Notes: generated by a model not told the origin, from the letters alone. A stretch of DNA of 64,000 nt from Daphnia carinata (GCF_022539665.2 NC_081339.1:1736001-1800000), one strand, 5' to 3'; numbered from the stretch's first letter, positions 18,824 through 31,900 are shown. A program made the numbers and translations.

Positions 18824-19513
18824 ATGTCAATTACACAGACAGTGAAGCACAAGTTACAGAATGCAAACGTCGATAATTTTGAGGAAGTTCGCCAGTTAGT
18901 GTCATACAACAAATGTTGGGCTGACCAATTTAAAGATTGCGAACGAAAGGTTTCAACTATCCAGGCTTTGCTAAAGGACGAGTTATTTGAAGAATTGTCG
19001 ATAAGATATGTTGATGAATTGCCAAAAGATCAATTTTGTGATGCGACTAAGAACAAAATAATATACGACTTGGCCGGTTATGTAATGCACACTCGGGAAC
19101 AATTAACGGTTTGTAAAGAATGTCACGCATCAGCCATTAGTGATGAGGAAAATTTACCGGATGACTTTATTGCCAAAGATTATACCGCTTTCCGCTCAAG
19201 GGGCGGCCTGTGTTTTGTTACTATTCCCGTTTATGAAACCATTCGCGAAGTTGAAAAAGTGGTATCGTTTCACTTTGATGATGACAATCACTATTTAGTG
19301 CGGGACAGCTATGATATTTTTATGTCTAAAATTAAGTTACTATCCCTCCGTCCATTCTTCTGTGATTCCCATCGGCAAGAGTCATTCCCATTTTTCATTA
19401 TGGAATATGTAAATGTAAGATATCATTTGGAGGCAAAACGATTTAAAGATAGAATCCTGTCAAAAGATGATAGTAATGTAAAAACAAAATTCAAGTTGGC
19501 CAAACTCGGTTAG
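18824..19513 (+). pseudogene. P-element-like transposase, C-terminal exon
   Basis: Begins after TTCACAG and runs to TAG at 19,513. The order LAGYVMHTREQLTVCKEC, SRGGLCFVTIPVY, FFIMEYVNVRYHLEAKRF matches the C-terminal part of THAP9/P-element-type transposases (the YxAGYV...C-x-x-C, GGL and YxxxRxH blocks). It pairs with the THAP exons at 15,066-15,699. The 3.1 kb gap contains a pogo insertion and tandem repeats. Confidence 0.65.
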
Positions 19514-20425
19514 TTTAATACAAAATAGAAAACAAGCTGTTGCATGTTTTAAAAGTTCCCGTTAACCATCTACGATACGAATATTCAATATCTTGTATGT
19601 TTGGACTTCGTTCTTTTTTGCTGGTTAATCATGTACAGTTCACATTTCTGCCACTAGAGGCAGTGTTTTTTGCACGGCACATCGTGTGTCTTGGGGACCC
19701 TGCCTTATGGGAAGTTATAACATGGAGATGATGTACCATCTCCTCTATGACTCTGATCTTCTCACTGTTCCGCATCCATCCCTGTTTGAAATTTAAACCT
19801 AATTTAAAGGAGAAAAACAATCGCCATCAATCAAAACAGATAAAATGAAGTTGAACAACACTGTTTATCACTGTAGAAATGCCTAATGGAAAACCCTTAG
19901 TGTTAACTTTATGAAAAAAATTGAATAGGCCTGAACTAAATACAAAAGTGTCCATAAATAAAAAATTAATTATAATAAATAAATCAAAAAACAAACAAAC
20001 CCGAAAAGAAATGCCAGCGGCCAAATTGCTGGGTTTCACAACGCACCAAGAGGCCATTACATATCTGGAAGTACGTTTCCTCACGCAGTCAAGTATCCCT
20101 CTAGTCAAGGAAAAGGGAAATCTCCTAATAGGTGTCAAAATAGCCTTGAGTTACAAAGACGAAGACAACGCCACATGCACTAAAGAGAGAAAGAAAACGA
20201 AAAAATCAATTACAATAGGCTGATTACTTTCAACCAAACTAATTTTCCAGTTGGAACAATACCAAAATTTCCTCTTCTGAAAAGCGATCCGCTTTCATTC
20301 ATACGTGAAATGGAGAGATGAGCGGTTATTTCACTCTCTCTTTTCGAAAATAGCAGTGTATTAGTCAACACAAAAAAAACAAGAATTTTTAGAAATTTGC
20401 GAGTAAATATAAAAACAACGATCGG
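19514..20425. other. Intergenic, with a 100-bp dispersed repeat
   Basis: No gene recognised. Positions 19,812-19,911 match the minus strand of 27,553-27,650 in the inverted-repeat spacer (shared ATCAATCAAAACAGATAAAA and CCTAATGGAAA). This is a short dispersed repeat of unknown type. Confidence 0.5.
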
Positions 20426-21255
20426 CTATTTGGCGGTTTGCATAATCTGATTGCAAATGTAAGCTGTTTCGTCCAACAGCATGTCGAGTATGGCATCGGC
20501 TGTTTGGTGTTTAACTTGTACTTCTTCGCTCGAGAAATCCGTCCACAATTTTTCTTCCACTTGCAGCTCGCGTACGAGAATCTCGTCCACTCGATCGCGC
20601 TTCTTTTGCGACCATCGAGCCAGTTGACTTTCGCGCAGCAAACGCGGCTGGTAATTCATTTGAACCAGGACGGCGCTTTCGACGGCCTCTACGAGCTCCG
20701 CGCGCGACCGGATCGGTCTGCCGCCCATAAATTTCTGATTCAACATAAACGTGGCTCGTTTTCTCGACTCGGTCAAGTGGAGACGTGACAAATCGGCCAG
20801 GAGGGACAAAAATGCCCGGCAATTCACTTGGCATTCGGCGGGCTGATCGGTTTGTAACGGATGATCGGACGTGAGCAATTCATCGGGGATGTTCACATCT
20901 GGCTCTGTATCGTGATCGAGCAGGTATTCGGTGAAACGTCGGCAATATCGGGCTACATCTTCCTTGGATTTCGGAATGATTTGCTTATTTTCAGCCACGA
21001 CTGGAGAGCGTATCTTCTGCTAACTGAGCGCCTGGCCCGGCGGGGTGTAAGGGGCCGAGGGTTTGTTGGGTATCTCCCGGAGGTAGAGAAACGATCCGGA
21101 GCTCAATCGCTGAATTTCCTGCTCAATCCGTTTCTGTTTGCGCTCCAACGCCTCAGCCTCTTGAATCACTTTATTTAATACTTTGACTTCGGGATGAAGC
21201 AGCGATCAGCAGCGAAGTGCGAATGGCTTTCTTCACAACCGTAGTATCACTTTCC
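20426..21255 (-). pseudogene. CEP350: CEP350-like C-terminal fragment
   Basis: Reading down from about 21,200: HPEVKVLNKVIQEAEALER, IEQEIQRL, LYLREIPNKPSAPYTPP, one in-frame TAG, then KSKEDVARYCRRFTEYLLD and, near the end, KKRDRVDEILVRELQVEEK...QTADAILDMLLDETAYI. The PPYTPP block and the final RDRVD-ILVQEL-like block resemble the C-terminus of the centrosomal scaffold CEP350 as I remember it. The internal TAG near 21,020 and a frame break near 21,215 suggest a decayed fragment. Identity is moderate. Confidence 0.45.
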
Positions 21256-21679
21256 ATCTTCCATTTCCGGCAGAGGCAAATATTATTGCTTGGTATCTTT
21301 TACGGGTATGCTGGCAATAGTTGTTAATGAAATCTGAATTGAAAATAAACACTCAAATCAAGTGAAAACCGACAAAGATGTAGCCCAGATTAGCACGTTC
21401 ATTTCACTCACTCTAGATTAACAGTTGCTCAATTTAATTTTAGCCAATTTGATTTTTTCCCTACTATTATGGCATCACCACATCGATCCTAGTTTTTCTT
21501 CGTTGATTCTTTCTGCGAATTGCGAATCCTGAACGGTTGTCTTCTCGAGATTCCAGCTTCTTTGGTGGCTGAGTTTGTGATTCTACGAACGCTGGTAATC
21601 ACACCATTATATACATACACATACACGAAAGAAAAAAAAACTTACGGCATATTTCATGCTGCTCTTTCCTTTACTTTCC

Positions 21680-22441
21680 TCTTCGTTCGCAAAATTGTGT
21701 TCAATTATGTCGAGGCGATTACTTATACTTGGGTTGGATTGTTCTTCGGTTAACAATGAAATGAGGAATGCAAGGACGTTGACATAAGCTGAAGGTAAGA
21801 AAGAAAAAAAAACCTTATTAATAAAAATTGAAAATGAGAGAGCAGTGATATGTTACATTTATTTGTTTCATCCGAAAGGGCTGCTGGTTGAAAAATGAGA
21901 AGTCGAAACCAGTCAAACAGGTTCAATAATGATCCATCGTTTGACGTAGGTGGCAATGGAGCCCTGCAGTACAATCGTAGGCAATCACAAGCCATTCCAT
22001 GGGATGCGCTCGTTTCTTTGGATTTGTCACATAACCTAATAAAACTCAAAAATCAAATGGAAAACTTTGCGTGAACAAACAAGAAAATAAAATAAAATAA
22101 TACTGGGCTATAAGAACATTGAGATCTTCAAGCAGGCCGGAACTGGATTCTTTGTGAGCCCTTCCATATTCAGTAACGACTGTACTGTTGGGCGATTCCT
22201 CAGAATTTAATTCCAACTGAAGCCACTTTATCCAAGCAAGAAATCCTTGATTGGAGTTCTGAATTTTTTGACAGTCTTTGAAAAGTTGTTCATGGATGCC
22301 AGAAGATTTATCTGGTAACAATGGTTCGGCAGGCGCGTTGTGCTCATTCTGACTCTCAAATTGGTATCGGTTAGTATCCGATACAGGAAAGCCACATTTT
22401 GGGCACCACTGTCGTTCCCTTCTGCAGGTAGAAAACAACAA
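21680..22441 (-). pseudogene. Gene Y copy in left arm (Cys-containing, unrecognised)
   Basis: Mirror image of 32,258-33,053. Exons encode RQWCPKCGFPVSDTNRYQF, then LCDKSKETSASHGMACDCLRLYCR, then NVLAFLISLLTEEQSNPS. Splice borders are GT-AG. Several substitutions separate the arms (for example R/S before ERQW, and S/P and Y/N changes in the EESPN region). No family recognised. Confidence 0.4.
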
Positions 22442-22660
22442 TAAACATTAATTTAAAAAATTGTATAACGTAAAAAATTTTGGCTAGTCTCCAATCAATG
22501 AAATTAACGATGAATGTTTATTGCGAAAGGGGGTCGCATTAATCATTGTTGCAAATGAAGGTAGATTGTGAATGCCTAGTGTTTCGGAACAACAGAGGTA
22601 CAGGCATGTGCGTTCCTTTTAACTATGAAAATACAAGAATTTAACAATTTTTTTGTTTGT

Positions 22661-25600
22661 TTACTGTTTGCGTAGCTGGTTTGGTTGGGGTGAACATGGC
22701 AGAAGCACAGCTGCACCATCACTTCCGCTGGCCGTAGAGTCCAGTTTGCGGCGCTTTTCTGGTACCGGGTGCGATTCTTCCCTCGTTGGACGCTGTTCGC
22801 TTGGTGGAACATCAAGTTGTAACGTCGGCGGGCAAGCTTCTTTGTCGTCTTCAGTGGGAAAATTTGCGGAGATAGGCGAGGAAGTGAAGAACGAAACCAC
22901 CTCCTAGCCATCAGAAGACCGTGAATTGATTGTACGGTTTTGTAGCTCATGATCTCCCGATAACAATTCAGCTGTATCAAGCTGTGATACGTCACCGCTA
23001 CTATCGCCCTCCGACTGATACGGAGATAGAGAAAAGCTAACTAATGAAGGCGAGGACGGAAGCAGAGGGTCTGGATCGGAATAACATGTAGCAAAGTCGG
23101 GGAAGCTTGTGAATGGTGTTAAATGGATGTCACCAATGGAACGTGCTAAATCGTTGGGGTCATCATGCAAAGACAAGAGGGAGTTGAAAGTACTTGATGA
23201 AGGCTTTTCTTGCTCTTGCACGGTGACCCTGTCCTCGGTACCATTTCCTTTGGGACTACAAATTCGAGGTGTACTACAGGAAACCTCGTTATTCCTTTCT
23301 TCAAGAATGTTTTCAGTAAAGTCTTTTAATTCCATCACATTTTCGATGGGATGAGTAATTCCCTGCAAAGAAAAAAAGGAACAACAAGAAAAACATTATC
23401 TCTTCTTTGGTTCTCGTCGAAAAACTAATAACTTTAATATCACTTCACCTCCACAGAATATTGTTGTTTTGTTTTGTTTGTTGTCGCATTTTCTGCAGCC
23501 AAATGGGATTCCTCGCTATGGGAACCACAAAAGGATATGTTATTTCCCGAAGCCTTGGAACGCTCGTTACTTTTGCCGGGGATCGAAATTCTTGTCAGAA
23601 CGACTCGGGGTTGCATATCCAGTGTGCTGAGCATGGGAGCAAAGTGGCTCGGATCGTTTCCATATGCAGATCCTGAACACTCCTGCTCGCTTTTCCTAGG
23701 TGCTTCTGCCGAAACGCGAATAGCAGATTGACTAGCTCCTGGCGTTACACAAAGAGTTTGCCATAGTTCCATATTTTCAGGTTTCAATCGGATTTCACGT
23801 AGTCTTTTAACCAAAGAGCGTGCTTCTTGAAGCAATCTGGCATTCCTGAGCTAAAAAATGTAAAAGATATAATAATTAGATTCTCTCCTTATTACAAAGA
23901 ATTTTAATGGTGTACCCCAATTTTATAACAAACCTTTCTGGTTTTGATTCTCGCAGACCGCTTCACACCTCCTGATTTCATGTTGATTTCAGGAGTCACG
24001 TTGCCTTCCTGTGAGCCGACATCACTATTTACAGCAGTGGAGGATGCGGCTGACTCGGTTGCATGACGCATTCGAATCCTTCTCTTTGTGACGGCTTTTT
24101 GCTTTGATCGGGCACGTGTAAAAGACCTAGACTTGAGGGACTTCTTTCTTGCCAGTACTCCCTTTTTAGTACGAGATTGCTGCTTTCGTTTCAGTTTTCG
24201 TTTGCAACGGGTATTTTTTCTGAATCGCACCAGTGATTCTAGACACTTTTCGTATCCCTTTTCAATGCCCCAATTCACCTCGCGTTCCTGCCGAGGCATG
24301 TCTTTGAACTGATTGTAGTCGACTTTAAGAAAAAGCAGTTCTTTCGTAACGGATCGCATATTCCCCTGATCAACCATGTACCGCCGACAGAGGGGTTCCA
24401 ATTCTTTCCATCCATTTTTCCAGGTTAGAACGTCCCATCGAACACTGTGCACTGGCGAGGTCACGGATAACAGGTTCGGAAAGACCCAAAGCAATGGCAT
24501 CCGAATAAGAATAGGGCAATTGGGTTTCCTTCTCTAGGCGCAAGTTGCTTGCGATTTCAGTTTCCCTTTCAACTATTCCGCTAGGGCTCTTTGTTAAAGT
24601 AGAGGATTCCGACTTTTCCTTGGCGATTTGTTCACGTACCAGCTCTAACAGGTTATCGAAGCGCTCCTTCGTGGGGTGAAGTGAGAAAGCTGTCAAAGCA
24701 ATTTCTCTGCAGATCCTCAGGTTGGCACGAACGAACTCGGCTAATTTGGAAAATGCTGTAGCTAAACCAATCTCTGCAATTTTGATTTCTTCTCCGTTTT
24801 GATTTAACTTTTGGCTTTCGAGGTTGTTGAGATCAGCAGCCACCGCTTCGATGTAAAGATCGACAGCAAATGCTTTGAAATCACCTGGAAACTGAAAATT
24901 CGCATGTTGTCATACGAGGATAAAAATCTGAGAATTACATGTCATGGCCTGCACAGTAATATTCACTTGAACTAATTACCGCATTAGACAGAGTTGCGCC
25001 GAGAACATACAAATGAGCCGGTGTCACAATCTTCTTCAGTTGATCGTTGTTTATCAACTTGTGCAATGTAGTTGTAATGTCTTGATTGGATTTCCGATGC
25101 ATTATTTGCAGATCACAAATTGGATAGCTAATAGCGAGAGGTTGTTTGGTGGTGGGCATAAGATCAAGGCGGTGCTGAGTAGACACCGACTAGCAAACTC
25201 AGCAGTCTCTTTACCATGCACTCTCCAGATTCGGTTAATACCACTATTTTCTTTGCTTTTTCTGAAACTTTCCGCCGTCCTCCTAATAAGCCGATTCACT
25301 AAGTCGTAGCCTTCCGAAAAATGGCGTTCTAACATAAAAACAAAATCATCTGTTTCGTTGCAGATGTAAAGAAGAGAAACGTGTAAATCTAGCCAAAGCT
25401 GCTGGCAAACCAATGAGCAGACAGGCTCCAGCAGGCATCGCGAGTCCTGGAAACTTTTTCTACAAAAGGTAACTAACGTCAGTGCAAGGTCTTTATACTT
25501 ATCTTCCCAGCACAACCTGTCTAGGCGAGAAGTTAATAAAATCGGCATCTCAGTTAGGAAACAATCGCGACCTGTTACATAAAACGTGTTAATAAAGGGA

Positions 25601-25720
25601 CAAAGTAACTGATTTACAAAATCTCACCTTCAAACTCGCTGATGGGTAAGTCATTGATAATTTTGATTACCACCGGGTGGTTCCAAGGGTCGGTCACAAC
25701 ACATAATGCATGTTGGCACA
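22661..25720 (-). pseudogene. Gene X copy in left arm, with arm-specific stop
   Basis: Mirror of the better copy at 28,980-32,038. It carries the same exon blocks and the same two internal frame breaks as the right arm. In addition the last exon has TAG at 22,904-22,906 where the right arm has CAG, truncating the C-terminal 80 residues. The paralogue in the right arm is therefore the less damaged one. Confidence 0.6.
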
Positions 25721-26066
25721 GTGGCAAGAATGTGTATTGAAGAAATACACCACTTCATTTTGAAGGGTGACCTTTAAATGGGTTTTGCTGACAGATTTCA
25801 GTTTTGCCATTCAGATTGTAAAACAAGCATAATAGTATCCCTAAAATAAAAGAATTACATAAGGAATGAAATGAGTAATAATACTTGTTTTACCTGTACA
25901 AATAAAGAATTGTAGGTGAAGACTGATCATCCAAGAAAGCTATTGTCTCCCAAGCAGTGCTGAGTGCATCAATTTTTTCCTTATAAGTTTTTCCCGATTG
26001 TTAAGACACGATTTCAGGCCCTACATCAATCAACCCAAAGACAAAAAAAGATTAATACCATGGGCA

Positions 26067-26339
26067 TCAATACACATATGATGCGTTTTGTAGCCCCGCG
26101 GTCGCGATAAGAATATTGCACCCAGCTTGAAGATTTGACCGCTGATGGCTCGTGACATTTCCTCCATATATAATAACAGACTTTAAAACCGAGTTGTTGG
26201 AGAATTTACACGCCTCGCGGTGAATTTGAATGGCCAATTCACGAATAGGTGCGACAATTACAACTTCTGGCTTTTGTCCCATGGCATGAGACGCACCAGC
26301 AACACATTGTTCTAACAATATGTTCATAACCGGTAACAA
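26067..26339 (-). pseudogene. vas: vasa fragment in left arm
   Basis: One partial exon, LPVMNILLEQCVAGASHAMG through REACKFSNNSVLKSVI and QAGCNILIAT, then loss of similarity after ATAG where ATPGR is expected. It is better preserved than 509-904 (keeps APIRELAIQIH). An identical mirror copy is at 28,360-28,632. Confidence 0.8.
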
Positions 26340-26559
26340 GTACGCCGCCTACATGGAAAAATGTAAAATTTTAGATGACTTAGTCAACGAATATCACAGA
26401 CTTTTTTTTTTTAGGTTCTTTCTGCAGGCTGAGCCGGCGTTGCCGGGTGTCGCAGAAAATTTGGGCTAATGCCCAATATCACCACCAGGGTCTGCTCCTA
26501 GTTGTGGGTCTGTGTAGCGTCGTTTTGTCCATGTTGTTGCATTTTGACTGTATGTACAG

Positions 26560-27536
26560 AAGGACGGAGTCTGTCGCGGGGAATATGGAAACGGATTATC
26601 TTCAAAGTGTAATGGGGCAAGACATAGACGTGTTAGATCGGGAGTTTAATAGGTGTGTTTTCACGCCCGAGTGAAAGTGTATTTTTCAGTGGACACAGAT
26701 TACGTCGCAATGAAATTGTCTCTTCTTCTTTTCCCTTTCATGCATAAGGTAAGCTTTGCTAAAATAGTACAATTGTTGTACATAAATTGGACATTAATAA
26801 CATAATTCATTCTCATTGTATTTAGGACTGGTCGGTCATTTACTATCCGGACGAACCAGTCCAGCCTCGATATGAACTGAATGCACCCGACCTCTACATA
26901 CCTGCAATAGCTTTTCTCACATATTTGTTCATCAGCAGAATAGCACTTGGCATTCAAGATCGTTTCAGTGCTGAAGAATTAGGCAATCTGGCCAACACAA
27001 CATTAATCTGCTTGCTTGTTGAAGTTTTCGTCCTTAGGATGACACTGGACAATATGAATATTGAAACAAAACTTAATTCATTCGACTTCCTGGCATTTGC
27101 ATTCTACAAATATGTCGGGTAACAATTAATGAGTGATATTTACATGTGGATAATTATTGTTTATATATATATATCTTTTTTTGTTTCAGAATGAATGTTG
27201 CTGTCTTAATTAGCTTCATTAAGCCATTAGCTTATCATGTAGCTCTCGTTTATGTTAGTGCAGCCACCGTGGTCTTCCTAGTAAGTCAAATTGAAACCCA
27301 AAAACTATCTAAAGAAAAAATCTACAGTAAACATCGTTTTTTATTGTTATTAGATTCGTTCCCTGAAGTTTCATTTATGGCGAGACTTATCGCCTGACGC
27401 GTTCGCTGAAAACAATGCTAGTGTCAGCGTGGAGGGCTCCGAACGCCGGATCCACTTTTTGAATTTGATGGGAGTGTTCCAGCCGCTTATGATGTGGTGG
27501 CTAACTCGACAACTTGCACGACCATGGATCATGTGA
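26560..27536 (+). pseudogene. YIF1: YIF1-like gene (Yip1-interacting factor), 5' end damaged
   Basis: YIF1 is a multi-pass membrane protein of ER-Golgi vesicles that partners Yip1. Exons: a degraded N-terminal part (GQDIDVLDREFNR), then VYFSVDTDYVAMKLSLLLFP in a different frame to 26,748; 26,826-27,118 (DEPVQPRYELNAPDLYIPA, then LGIQDRFSAEELGNLANT); 27,190-27,280; and 27,354-27,536, ending GVFQPLMMWWLTRQL and a TGA. The last three exons have intact GT-AG borders and frame. The frame break near 26,665 and the missing N-terminus make it a likely pseudogene. The inverted repeat ends inside the second intact exon, so the last two exons exist once here, in the spacer. Confidence 0.8.
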
Positions 27537-27661
27537 CAGAGAACGAAAAAACGTTAACACTAAGGGCTTTCCATTAGGCATTTCTAAAGTGGTAAACAGT
27601 GTTGTTCAACTTCATTTTATCTGTTTTGATTGATGGTGATTGTTTTTCATCATTTGTTTTT
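27038..27661. other. Inverted-repeat spacer (624 bp)
   Basis: Unique sequence between the two arms. It holds the rest of a YIF1 exon and the two final exons (to 27,536), then a short dispersed repeat (27,553-27,650, minus) also found at 19,812-19,911. Confidence 0.9.
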
Positions 27662-28160
27662 CTAAGGACAAAAACTTCAACAAGCAAGCAGATTAATGTT
27701 GTGTTGGCCAGATTGCCTAATTCTTCAGCACTGAAACGATCTTGAATGCCAAGTGCTATTCTGCTGATGAACAAATATGTGAGAAAAGCTATTGCAGGTA
27801 TGTAGAGGTCGGGTGCATTCAGTTCATATCGAGGCTGGACTGGTTCGTCCGGATAGTAAATGACCGACCAGTCCTAAATACAATGAGAATGAATTATGTT
27901 ATTAATGTCCAATTTATGTACAACAATTGTACTATTTTAGCAAAGCTTACCTTATGCATGAAAGGGAAAAGAAGAAGAGACAATTTCATTGCGACGTAAT
28001 CTGTGTCCACTGAAAAATACACTTTCACTCGGGCGTGAAAACACACCTATTAAACTCCCGATCTAACACGTCTATGTCTTGCCCCATTACACTTTGAAGA
28101 TAATCCGTTTCCATATTCCCCGCGACAGACTCCGTCCTTCTGTACATACAGTCAAAATGC
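27662..28160 (-). pseudogene. YIF1: YIF1 fragment in right arm, truncated at the breakpoint
   Basis: Mirror of 26,540-27,037. It has the DREFNR block, the VDTDYVAMKL exon and most of the DLYIPAIAF...LLVEVFVL exon, and stops at the inverted-repeat edge, after which an unrelated dispersed repeat follows. It lacks the final exons. Confidence 0.8.
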
Positions 28161-28359
28161 AACAACATGGACAAAACGACGCTACACAGACCCACAACTA
28201 GGAGCAGACCCTGGTGTTGATATTGGGCATTAGCCCAAATTTTCTGCGACACCCGGCAACGCCGGCTCAGCCTGCAGAAAGAACCTAAAAAAAAAAAGTC
28301 TGTGATATTCGTTGACTAAGTCATCTAAAATTTTACATTTTTCCATGTAGGCGGCGTAC

Positions 28360-28632
28360 TTGTTACCGGTTATGAACATATTGTTAGAACAATGTGTTGC
28401 TGGTGCGTCTCATGCCATGGGACAAAAGCCAGAAGTTGTAATTGTCGCACCCATTCGTGAATTGGCCATTCAAATTCACCGCGAGGCGTGTAAATTCTCC
28501 AACAACTCGGTTTTAAAGTCTGTTATTATATATGGAGGAAATGTCACGAGCCATCAGCGGTCAAATCTTCAAGCTGGGTGCAATATTCTTATCGCGACCG
28601 CGGGGCTACAAAACGCATCATATGTGTATTGA
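28360..28632 (+). pseudogene. vas: vasa fragment in right arm
   Basis: Identical in translation to 26,067-26,339, on the opposite strand. A single partial exon of the helicase N-terminal lobe. Confidence 0.8.
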
Positions 28633-28979
28633 TGCCCATGGTATTAATCTTTTTTTGTCTTTGGGTTGATTGATGTAGGGCCTGAAATTGTGTCTTAACA
28701 ATCAGGAAAAACTTATAAGGAAAAAATTGATGCACTCAGCACTGCTTGGGAGACGATAGCTTTCTTGGATGATCAGTCTTCACCTACAATTCTTTATTTG
28801 TACAGGTAAAACAAGTATTATTACTCATTTCATTCCTTATGTAATTCTTTTATTTTAGGGATACTATTATGCTTGTTTTACAATCTGAATGGCAAAACTG
28901 AAATCTGTCAGCAAAACCCATTTAAAGGTCACCCTTCAAAATGAAGTGGTGTATTTCTTCAATACACATTCTTGCCACT

Positions 28980-31900
28980 GTGCCAACATGCATTATGTGT
29001 TGTGACCGACCCTTGGAACCACCCGGTGGTAATCAAAATTATCAATGACTTACCCATCAGCGAGTTTGAAGGTGAGATTTTGTAAATCAGTTACTTTGTC
29101 CCTTTATTAACACGTTTTATGTAACAGGTCGCGATTGTTTCCTAACTGAGATGCCGATTTTATTAACTTCTCGCCTAGACAGGTTGTGCTGGGAAGATAA
29201 GTATAAAGACCTTGCACTGACGTTAGTTACCTTTTGTAGAAAAAGTTTCCAGGACTCGCGATGCCTGCTGGAGCCTGTCTGCTCATTGGTTTGCCAGCAG
29301 CTTTGGCTAGATTTACACGTTTCTCTTCTTTACATCTGCAACGAAACAGATGATTTTGTTTTTATGTTAGAACGCCATTTTTCGGAAGGCTACGACTTAG
29401 TGAATCGGCTTATTAGGAGGACGGCGGAAAGTTTCAGAAAAAGCAAAGAAAATAGTGGTATTAACCGAATCTGGAGAGTACATGGTAAAGAGACTGCTGA
29501 GTTTGCTAGTCGGTGTCTACTCAGCACCGCCTTGATCTTATGCCCACCACCAAACAACCTCTCGCTATTAGCTATCCAATTTGTGATCTGCAAATAATGC
29601 ATCGGAAATCCAATCAAGACATTACAACTACATTGCACAAGTTGATAAACAACGATCAACTGAAGAAGATTGTGACACCGGCTCATTTGTATATTCTCGG
29701 CGCAACTCTGTCTAATGCGGTAATTAGTTCAAGTGAATATTACTGTGCAGGCCATGACATGTAATTCTCAGATTTTTATCCTCGTATGACAACATGCGAA
29801 TTTTCAGTTTCCAGGTGATTTCAAAGCATTTGCTGTCGATCTTTACATCGAAGCGGTGGCTGCTGATCTCAACAACCTCGAAAGCCAAAAGTTAAATCAA
29901 AACGGAGAAGAAATCAAAATTGCAGAGATTGGTTTAGCTACAGCATTTTCCAAATTAGCCGAGTTCGTTCGTGCCAACCTGAGGATCTGCAGAGAAATTG
30001 CTTTGACAGCTTTCTCACTTCACCCCACGAAGGAGCGCTTCGATAACCTGTTAGAGCTGGTACGTGAACAAATCGCCAAGGAAAAGTCGGAATCCTCTAC
30101 TTTAACAAAGAGCCCTAACGGAATAGTTGAAAGGGAAACTGAAATCGCAAGCAACTTGCGCCTAGAGAAGGAAACCCAATTGCCCTATTCTTATTCGGAT
30201 GCCATTGCTTTGGGTCTTTCCGAACCTGTTATCCGTGACCTCGCCAGTGCACAGTGTTCGATGGGACGTTCTAACCTGGAAAAATGGATGGAAAGAATTG
30301 GAACCCCTCTGTCGGCGGTACATGGTTGATCAGGGGAATATGCGATCCGTTACGAAAGAACTGCTTTTTCTTAAAGTCGACTACAATCAGTTCAAAGACA
30401 TGCCTCGGCAGGAACGCGAGGTGAATTGGGGCATTGAAAAGGGATACGAAAAGTGTCTAGAATCACTGGTGCGATTCAGAAAAAATACCCGTTGCAAACG
30501 AAAACTGAAACGAAAGCAGCAATCTCGTACTAAAAAGGGAGTACTGGCAAGAAAGAAGTCCCTCAAGTCTAGGTCTTTTACACGTGCCCGATCAAAGCAA
30601 AAAGCCGTCACAAAGAGAAGGATTCGAATGCGTCATGCAACCGAGTCAGCCGCATCCTCCACTGCTGTAAATAGTGATGTCGGCTCACAGGAAGGCAACG
30701 TGACTCCTGAAATCAACATGAAATCAGGAGGTGTGAAGCGGTCTGCGAGAATCAAAACCAGAAAGGTTTGTTATAAAATTGGGGTACACCATTAAAATTC
30801 TTTGTAATAAGGAGAGAATCTAATTATTATATCTTTTACATTTTTTAGCTCAGGAATGCCAGATTGCTTCAAGAAGCACGCTCTTTGGTTAAAAGACTAC
30901 GTGAAATCCGATTGAAACCTGAAAATATGGAACTATGGCAAACTCTTTGTGTAACGCCAGGAGCTAGTCAATCTGCTATTCGCGTTTCGGCAGAAGCACC
31001 TAGGAAAAGCGAGCAGGAGTGTTCAGGATCTGCATATGGAAACGATCCGAGCCACTTTGCTCCCATGCTCAGCACACTGGATATGCAACCCCGAGTCGTT
31101 CTGACAAGAATTTCGATCCCCGGCAAAAGTAACGAGCGTTCCAAGGCTTCGGGAAATAACATATCCTTTTGTGGTTCCCATAGCGAGGAATCCCATTTGG
31201 CTGCAGAAAATGCGACAACAAACAAAACAAAACAACAATATTCTGTGGAGGTGAAGTGATATTAAAGTTATTAGTTTTTCGACGAGAACCAAAGAAGAGA
31301 TAATGTTTTTCTTGTTGTTCCTTTTTTTCTTTGCAGGGAATTACTCATCCCATCGAAAATGTGATGGAATTAAAAGACTTTACTGAAAACATTCTTGAAG
31401 AAAGGAATAACGAGGTTTCCTGTAGTACACCTCGAATTTGTAGTCCCAAAGGAAATGGTACCGAGGACAGGGTCACCGTGCAAGAGCAAGAAAAGCCTTC
31501 ATCAAGTACTTTCAACTCCCTCTTGTCTTTGCATGATGACCCCAACGATTTAGCACGTTCCATTGGTGACATCCATTTAACACCATTCACAAGCTTCCCC
31601 GACTTTGCTACATGTTATTCCGATCCAGACCCTCTGCTTCCGTCCTCGCCTTCATTAGTTAGCTTTTCTCTATCTCCGTATCAGTCGGAGGGCGATAGTA
31701 GCGGTGACGTATCACAGCTTGATACAGCTGAATTGTTATCGGGAGATCATGAGCTACAAAACCGTACAATCAATTCACGGTCTTCTGATGGCCAGGAGGT
31801 GGTTTCGTTCTTCACTTCCTCGCCTATCTCCGCAAATTTTCCCACTGAAGACGACAAAGAAGCTTGCCCGCCGACGTTACAACTTGATGTTCCACCAAGC

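Larger units (their letters stand above)
21617..27037 (+). repeat. Giant inverted repeat, left arm (5.42 kb)
   Basis: Reverse-complement partner of 27,662-33,083 with very few differences. The outer breakpoint is at TATGTGTATG (21,617 / 33,083) and the inner one just after GTCCTTAG (27,037 / 27,662). The arms differ by one base in length. Contents, read on the minus strand here: zinc-finger-like gene X, then gene Y and a vasa fragment; YIF1 exons are on the plus strand. Confidence 0.95.

Noticed and set aside
20438-20788. Plus-strand ORF opposite the CEP350-like fragment
   Set aside because: Antisense shadow of the better supported minus-strand reading.
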